Shown here: positions 59,025 to 64,000 of the stretch, piece after piece
How the letters are laid out: each line of letters starts with the position of its first letter
How positions within the stretch are numbered: the first letter of the stretch is position 1
Source of the DNA: Salinibaculum litoreum
GTDB taxonomy: Archaea > Halobacteriota > Halobacteria > Halobacteriales > Haloarculaceae
Reading direction: 5' to 3'
Length of the DNA stretch: 64,000 bases
NCBI GenBank assembly: GCA_009789175.1
Contig: CP046866.1
Coordinates: forward strand, 2,666,001-2,730,000
Translations under genes and position numbers: made by a program
The notes under the pieces: model-generated
Seen by the model: only the letters and a program-made list of their open reading frames with translations
What the model was told of the DNA's origin: nothing
Databases searched by the model: none

Positions 59025-61544
59025 CTATCTCGTCGTTCCGAACCCATCCCGGGCGGTCTCAGAGACCTCCCTGGATTTGACGGAAAACGAGTGGACGGTG
59101 GTGAGGTCGTCGATGAGCTTCTGGACCCGTTCGAGCGAGCGGTCCGCCACTTCCACTTCAGCCATGTCGTCGCGTTCCAGCGCCGTCTGTATCGTCTCTC
59201 TCGCGTCCTCGATTGGCGCGCTGAGCTCTTTGGCCAGCACCTCGCCGAACTCGTCCAGCCGGCGCTCGATTTCCTGTTCGTGTTCTTTCTCTTTGGTCAC
59301 GTTCTGGAGGAAGCTGATGAATCTCGTCACGTCACCTGTCTCGTTGGTCACCGGCGCGAGACTGATTCTGCCCCAGAACGGCTGGCCATCCTTGCGATAG
59401 AGCAACAGCACCTGGGAGACACTCTCACCGCGCTCCAGGGCTCGCACGAGCAGGTCACGTTCAGTCTCACCGGTCTCGGCACCGAACAGCATGGAGATGT
59501 CCTCGCCGAGGGTTTCCTCCCGGCCGTAGCCGGCAATCTGGATGAAGCCGTCGTTGACGTACGTGATTTCCCTCTCTGACCCGTCGACGTCGTGAATCGT
59601 GATGCCGACTGGGGCCTCGTCCATCGCGCGCTTTTTTAGCCGTAACTCCCGCTCGCGTTCCTTGCGCTCCGTGACGTCCCGGAACACCCACAGCCGCCCG
59701 TAGTAGGAACCATCGTCGCCCCGAACCGGTGCGCTGTAGCGCTCGAACCACCGCCCATCGGCGAGTTCGATTGTCTCGCGGCTCTCCGCGTCGGGGTCGT
59801 CGTAGAGTTTGGCGACACGGTCGCGAAATGCCTCGGGGTCGGCGTGTAGGTCGTGGACCGCGGATAGAATCTCGTCGTCGGAGTGGTTCGCTACGACAGT
59901 CCGTGGGATGTCCCACATCTCCAAGAACTGCTCGTTGTAGTAGTGGACGGTCCCGTCCTTGTCGGCCAGGAGCAACCCATCCACCGTGGTTTCGGCCTGT
60001 GCCTCCAGCAGCGCACGCCGGTATCCCAGTTCCTCTTCGCGTTCCTTGCGTTCGGTGATATCCGTCGCGATGCCGACGATGCGAGTCAGCGTTCCGTCCT
60101 CGTAGACACCGGATGCGCGGTCGTGGACCCACCTGACCTCACCGTCGGGCTGGACGACGCGGTACGTCTCCTCGTACCCCTCGGGGTCCTCCCGCTGGGC
60201 TGCTAGCGCCTCCTCCAGGCGCTTGCGGTCATCCGGGTGAATGCTCTCGACAAACGAGCGCGGGCGCTCACGCAGCGACTCCGTCGAGCGTCCCCAGACA
60301 TCTTCGTAGGAGTCGCTGACGAAATCCATCGACTCCTTTTCCGGGTCGCTCATCCAGATGACCTCTGAGGCGTGGCTCTGTATCTGGTTGAGCTTCTCGA
60401 TGCGCTCTTTGCGCTCGGTGATGTCGACGTAGGCCCCCAGTCCCTCGACGGTGCCGTCCTCCCGGATGAGCGGCCTGGACTTGAACAGGAAATCCCGCTT
60501 TTCCCCGTCGGCTGTCTCGCGGACAATCTCCCGTTCGATAGTCTCGCCGCGGCTGGCTGGTTCGTTTACCTCCGTCGAGGTATCGATATCCTCTGGGACG
60601 ATGAACTTGTCCAGTGGTTCTCCCCGTAACATCTCTCGCTCGTAGCCAAACGTCTCCTCGAAGGCATCGTTGAGTTGCTGGACGACCGTCTCGCCGTCCT
60701 CGAATGTGACGTGGACAAACGGATACGGCGCGGTGTCGAGTGTCGCCGACAGGCGGTCACGCTCCCGCTGGAGCTGTCGCTCGCGTTCCTTGCGGGCGGT
60801 GATGTCACGCCCGACGCCGACGACGCCACGTGTCTCCCCATCGTCGTCGACCAGTTTCGTCGTGGTGTACTCGACCGGTATCCGCTCGCCGTCTTTCGTT
60901 ACTATCTCCGTCTCGACCGTGGCTGACCCGGTCTCGAACACCTCTTGCATCGCCGCTCTGGCCTGGTCCCGGTCCTCTTCGGGGAAGAACTCCCGACCGC
61001 GCATCCCGGTGAGTTCCTCGTCGGTGTAGCCTGTCACCTGCTTTGCCGTCTCGTTCCATCGCGTGAGAAACCCGTCCGTATCGAGGACGTAGAAGATATC
61101 GTCGATAGCGTTGAGCAACTCGTCCGTCGCTTCCTGTTTTTCGGGCTGTTGCCCTGTGGAGATATCCTGTGCCAGAACTGCGTCGAGTCGCCGTTCCAGT
61201 ACCGCTTCGTCGCTGAGGCCGTCGTGGCGGACGGCCACGTCGCTTGCGCCTGCGGCGAGTGCCTCGTCTGCGCGTTCCGGGTCGTCGGTAACGAACAGGT
61301 ATGGCAGGCTTTCGGCCCGTTCACGAACGGTCCTGAGAAACCCCGTCCGCTCCTCGTCGGCGACGAGACTGTCGACGAGACAGGAAACAGCCTCGTCGTC
61401 GAGTGTCGCCAGCGCTTCCTCCTGTGTTTCGACAGTGGAGACGGCGATATCCTCAGCGTCCCCCGCTACTGCTGTGAGTGCCCCGTCGACAGCACCATCG
61501 CGTCGCCCGACGTGTAGGACAGTGGCACTCTCATCCGTTACCAT
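59025..61544 (-). CDS. Multi-PAS sensor without kinase domain
   Basis: An 839-residue protein. An N-terminal receiver-like domain (about 1-130, LFVTDDPERADEALAAGASD) precedes five PAS domains (about 140-260, 265-385, 390-510, 515-635, 640-755), each closing with DITERK-type ends. The C-terminus (about 755-839) is a helical HisKA-like hairpin (RRLDEFGEVLAKELSAPIED) with no acceptor His at the usual place, and no HATPase follows before the stop. It cannot be a classical kinase. The degenerate HalX regulator follows 39 bp later. The start at 61544 (MVTDESATVLH) is chosen over MICG. Confidence 0.87.
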   Translation of the reverse strand: MVTDESATVLHVGRRDGAVDGALTAVAGDAEDIAVSTVETQEEALATLDDEAVSCLVDSLVADEERTGFLRTVRERAESLPYLFVTDDPERADEALAAGASDVAVRHDGLSDEAVLERRLDAVLAQDISTGQQPEKQEATDELLNAIDDIFYVLDTDGFLTRWNETAKQVTGYTDEELTGMRGREFFPEEDRDQARAAMQEVFETGSATVETEIVTKDGERIPVEYTTTKLVDDDGETRGVVGVGRDITARKERERQLQRERDRLSATLDTAPYPFVHVTFEDGETVVQQLNDAFEETFGYEREMLRGEPLDKFIVPEDIDTSTEVNEPASRGETIEREIVRETADGEKRDFLFKSRPLIREDGTVEGLGAYVDITERKERIEKLNQIQSHASEVIWMSDPEKESMDFVSDSYEDVWGRSTESLRERPRSFVESIHPDDRKRLEEALAAQREDPEGYEETYRVVQPDGEVRWVHDRASGVYEDGTLTRIVGIATDITERKEREEELGYRRALLEAQAETTVDGLLLADKDGTVHYYNEQFLEMWDIPRTVVANHSDDEILSAVHDLHADPEAFRDRVAKLYDDPDAESRETIELADGRWFERYSAPVRGDDGSYYGRLWVFRDVTERKERERELRLKKRAMDEAPVGITIHDVDGSEREITYVNDGFIQIAGYGREETLGEDISMLFGAETGETERDLLVRALERGESVSQVLLLYRKDGQPFWGRISLAPVTNETGDVTRFISFLQNVTKEKEHEQEIERRLDEFGEVLAKELSAPIEDARETIQTALERDDMAEVEVADRSLERVQKLIDDLTTVHSFSVKSREVSETARDGFGTTR

Positions 61545-61645
61545 ACCACATATCACTCCTCAATCAAAATAAACCGTTTGCCGACTCCCTGCCACTTCCG
61601 TCCCGGGGCGGCAGTTTATAATGTATCGCGGCCAATCCCCCACCA

Positions 61646-63847
61646 GTGTCGAAACAGGCCTCGCACTTGCAGTATTTCCCCTACGACGAGCCCTACGACC
61701 ACCAGCGGGAGGCGATGACCACTATCCACGACGCCCTGGAGGATGGGACCGACGTGCTCTTCGAGGGGGCCACCGGGACCGGCAAGACGCTGGCCGCCCT
61801 CGCGCCCGCACTGGAACACGCCCGCGAGACCCAGAAGACCGTGGTCATCACCACGAACGTCCACCAGCAGATGCGCCAGTTCCGCCGGGAGGCGTCGGCC
61901 ATCACCGACCAGGAGCCGATTCGGGCGGTTGTCTTCCGCGGCAAGGGGTCGATGTGTCACATCGACGTGGGCTACGAGGAGTGCCAGGCCCTGCGGGACA
62001 CCACCCGGGACCTCGTCGATACCGAACAGGAGATGGCCGACCTCGAAGCGAAGCAACGGGACCTGCTGGACCGGAGCCAGGAGGGCGACAGCGGTGCCAC
62101 GGAGGCACGAGGTGCCGTCATGGACGAACTCGACGCGCTCGAAGACGACCTCGCCGACTTCGAGGAGAAGGCCGTCTGTGACCACTATTATCGCAATCTC
62201 ACCACGAATACGGACGAGTTCTTTTCCTGGCTGTACGAGGACGTGCGCACGCCTGATGACATCTACGAGCGCGCCCACCGCGAGGGGTTGTGTGGCTACG
62301 AACTCCTCAAAGAGGGTATCGAGAACGTCGATTTGGTGGTCTGTAACTACCACCACCTGCTCGACCCGATGATACGCGAGCAGTTCTTCCGGTGGCTCGG
62401 CCGTGACCCCGAGGATGTCATCGCCGTCTTCGACGAGGCTCACAACGTCGAGAACGCCGCCCGCGACCACGCCCGGCGCACGCTCACCGAGACGACCCTC
62501 GAAAGCGCACTCGACGAACTGCAAGAATCCGACGACGCCCGCGCCGACGCCGCCTACAACGTCCTCGGTACCTTCCTCGACGCCCTGCGGACAGCCTACG
62601 ACGACGCCTTCGCCTTCGGCGAGCGCGAACAGGTCGGCGAGAACTGGCACGACCTCTCGATTGCCAACGAGGGGCGCCGGGACGACCTCACGCTGACGTT
62701 CTTGCAGGAGTACACCGGCCCCGGGTTCTCGGCGGAACTGGACCATGCCATCGAACTCGGGAAGGACCTCGACGCCGAGTACGACGAGGCTTACAAATCC
62801 GGCGAGGCGAGCGTCCGCAAGGAATGTCAGACCTTGCAGGCGGCCACGTTCGTCCAGGCGTGGCTCTCGGAGGGCGACGCGATGGGCACGTACCCCGTCA
62901 TCAGTACGCGTCGTGACGACGAGGGCAACGGCGAAGTCTACGGCCGTGCGGAACTGTACACCTGTATCCCCGAGGAAGTGACGCGTGACCTCTTTGCGGA
63001 GCTACACGCGAGTGTCCTGATGAGTGCCACCCTGCGGCCGTTTTCGGTCACAGAGGACGTGCTCGGCCTGTCCGACACCGAGCGGATGGCCTACGGGGCA
63101 CAGTTCCCCGCGGACCGTCGCCGGACCTATACCGTCGACGGCCCCCCGCTTTTCGCCAGCAAGCGCGACGACCGCCAGGTCCAGCAGACCATCACCGACA
63201 CTATCGAGGACGCCGCCCGCTTCACGCCGGGGAACACGCTCGTCTTCTTCCCGTCCTACGGGGAAGCCAAACGCTATCACGACCGCGTCTCGGCAGGCAC
63301 TACCTACCTCGACGAACCCGGGACGGCCGCCCACGAACTGCGCGACCAGTTCATCGACGACGACGACGCCGTCCTCTTTACGTCGCTGTGGGGGACACTC
63401 GGTGAGGGAGTCAGTTTCGACGGCGACGACGCCCGAACCGTCGTCGTGGTCGGCGTTCCCTACCCGCATCTCGACGACCGGATGGAGGCCGTCCAGGCCG
63501 CCTACAACGAGGCCTTCGACGTGGACGACGCCGAGGACGTGGGTGCGACTGTCGCCGACGAGGACGCCGGCTGGCACTACGCCGTCGAGATACCCACCAT
63601 CCGCAAGACCCGGCAGGCGATGGGCCGGGTCGTCCGCTCGCCCGATGACTACGGTGCGCGCATCCTGCTCGATGCCCGCTACACCGAGCGCGCGGAAATC
63701 GAGATGGGCGAGTACGCCGTTCGTGGTGCCTTCCCCGCCGAGGAACGCGCCGAGATGATAGACGTAGAGCCCGAGAAACTCAAGTTCGGCCTGCTCAACT
63801 TCTATCAGGATGTGGATGGATACGATGGGGACCCGCCAACGCCGTAG
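61646..63847 (+). CDS. XPD/DinG-like ATP-dependent DNA helicase
   Basis: A 733-residue superfamily 2 helicase starting at GTG (VSKQASHLQYFPYDEPYDHQ). Motif I is GATGTGKTLAALAPAL, motif II is VFDEAHNVENAARD, and later motifs are VLMSATLRPF, NTLVFFPSYGEA, SLWGTLGEGVSFDG and QAMGRVVRSPDDYGAR. Four Cys (GSMCHIDVGYEEC, AVCDHYY, GLCGYELL) match the iron-sulfur domain of XPD. Haloarchaea have several such helicases for repair. The gene ends in a DVDGYDGD tail whose coding DNA is partly repeated after the downstream element. Confidence 0.93.
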   Translation: MSKQASHLQYFPYDEPYDHQREAMTTIHDALEDGTDVLFEGATGTGKTLAALAPALEHARETQKTVVITTNVHQQMRQFRREASAITDQEPIRAVVFRGKGSMCHIDVGYEECQALRDTTRDLVDTEQEMADLEAKQRDLLDRSQEGDSGATEARGAVMDELDALEDDLADFEEKAVCDHYYRNLTTNTDEFFSWLYEDVRTPDDIYERAHREGLCGYELLKEGIENVDLVVCNYHHLLDPMIREQFFRWLGRDPEDVIAVFDEAHNVENAARDHARRTLTETTLESALDELQESDDARADAAYNVLGTFLDALRTAYDDAFAFGEREQVGENWHDLSIANEGRRDDLTLTFLQEYTGPGFSAELDHAIELGKDLDAEYDEAYKSGEASVRKECQTLQAATFVQAWLSEGDAMGTYPVISTRRDDEGNGEVYGRAELYTCIPEEVTRDLFAELHASVLMSATLRPFSVTEDVLGLSDTERMAYGAQFPADRRRTYTVDGPPLFASKRDDRQVQQTITDTIEDAARFTPGNTLVFFPSYGEAKRYHDRVSAGTTYLDEPGTAAHELRDQFIDDDDAVLFTSLWGTLGEGVSFDGDDARTVVVVGVPYPHLDDRMEAVQAAYNEAFDVDDAEDVGATVADEDAGWHYAVEIPTIRKTRQAMGRVVRSPDDYGARILLDARYTERAEIEMGEYAVRGAFPAEERAEMIDVEPEKLKFGLLNFYQDVDGYDGDPPTP

Positions 63848-63876
63848 TTGTAGCCGTGAGTGGGGTGAGCAGTTTA

Positions 63877-63976
63877 CTGACCCGAGGCCGGTGGCCGAGG
63901 GTCAGCCTTTTTCGCCCACGTTTTTCGAGGAGCGGTATGCGACCATCGGGAGCATACCCGACGATGAAAAAGGTGG
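63877..63976. repeat. Structured intergenic element, single copy (locus 3)
   Basis: After the helicase stop: stem-loop 2 with arms CTGACCC/GGGTCAG (63877-63905), box 2 CCTTTTTCGCCCACGTTTTT (63906-63925), stem-loop 1 with arms GGTATGC/GCATACC (63934-63958), and box 1 GAAAAAGGTGG (63966-63976). This is the reverse complement of the layout in the array and at locus 1, with other stem sequences. Relative to the upstream gene the order is the same at all three loci. Confidence 0.82.
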
Positions 63977-63980
63977 TCTC

Positions 63981-63999
63981 ATCAGGATGTGGATGGATA
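63981..63999 (+). repeat. Direct repeat of helicase 3' end, cut by window edge
   Basis: ATCAGGATGTGGATGGATA repeats 63804-63822 exactly, at a distance of 177 bp, and starts 4 bp after box 1 of the element. It mirrors the gene-end plus element unit of the 171-bp array. The window ends one base later, so the full length of the repeat is unknown. Confidence 0.8.
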
Positions 64000-64000
64000 T

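Noticed and set aside
61616-62746. A 376-codon open frame antisense to the helicase.
   Set aside because: Shadow of the helicase gene in GC-rich DNA.
1-64000. Insertion sequences, integrases or proviral genes.
   Set aside because: No transposase, integrase or capsid motif was seen in any protein-like frame; the intein is the only recognisable selfish element.

Overview
The window is chromosomal DNA of a halophilic archaeon (class Halobacteria). The evidence is high GC with acidic, Lys-poor proteins, a TFB, DP1 of the D-family polymerase, an MCM helicase, haloarchaeal-type malate synthase, HalX and bacterio-opsin-activator (HTH_10) regulators, and many TATA boxes about 27 nt before start codons (leaderless genes). 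Genus cannot be fixed from the sequence alone. No transposase, integrase, CRISPR array or rRNA was seen; there are two tRNA genes (Pro-TGG, Arg-TCT).

Layout. 0-7.5 kb is a replication neighbourhood: oapB/oapA-type genes, a 1.4-kb origin (oriC1 type) with outward-facing Orc1 boxes (ORBs) around an AT-rich, CTAG-dense core, orc1/cdc6, signal peptidase and DP1, plus extra ORB-like sites inside DP1 and beyond. 7.5-18 kb is mostly metabolism: aspartoacylase-like enzyme, PhoU/TrkA-C protein, citrate synthase, threonine dehydratase, a bdhA-phaZ pair for polyhydroxyalkanoate use, HIT protein, a ParA-like protein without the P-loop lysine, and a bactofilin-like protein. 18-27 kb has tfb convergent with a seven-gene mcm operon: intein-bearing mcm, several unknown genes, a RecA-fold protein with a broken P-loop, and an intact ParA/MinD ATPase. 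27-37.6 kb holds small membrane proteins, tRNA-Pro, an AI-2E-type transporter, two divergent sulfurtransferases, an SDR lacking catalytic residues, a TRAM protein and a sensor/regulator cluster.

37.7-39.5 kb is a perfect tandem array: ten 171-bp units, each made of the last 72 bp of the neighbouring radical SAM gene plus a 99-bp downstream element. The same element (two stem-loops around a conserved A-rich box) occurs singly at 33.24-33.35 kb and at 63.88-63.98 kb. At the last site it is again followed by a repeat of the upstream gene's 3' end, cut by the window edge.

39.4-64 kb: radical SAM gene, DUF373 protein, tRNA-Arg, chemotaxis-type transducer, hybrid cluster protein with an upstream palindrome resembling anaerobic regulator sites, M29 aminopeptidase, small membrane proteins, CDF transporter, FAH-type hydrolase plus CoA transferase, the glyoxylate shunt genes aceA and aceB, phosphoribosyltransferase, a DUF3179 Tat lipoprotein, a degenerate sensor/receiver pair, and an XPD/DinG-type helicase.

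Together the metabolic genes suggest a cell that can store and mobilise PHA and grow on acetyl-CoA through the glyoxylate shunt (inference). The most unusual signals are the gene-end/element tandem array with its two single relatives, ORB-like sites at several replication genes, the mcm-linked ParA/RecA-like operon, and the degenerate two-component pair.
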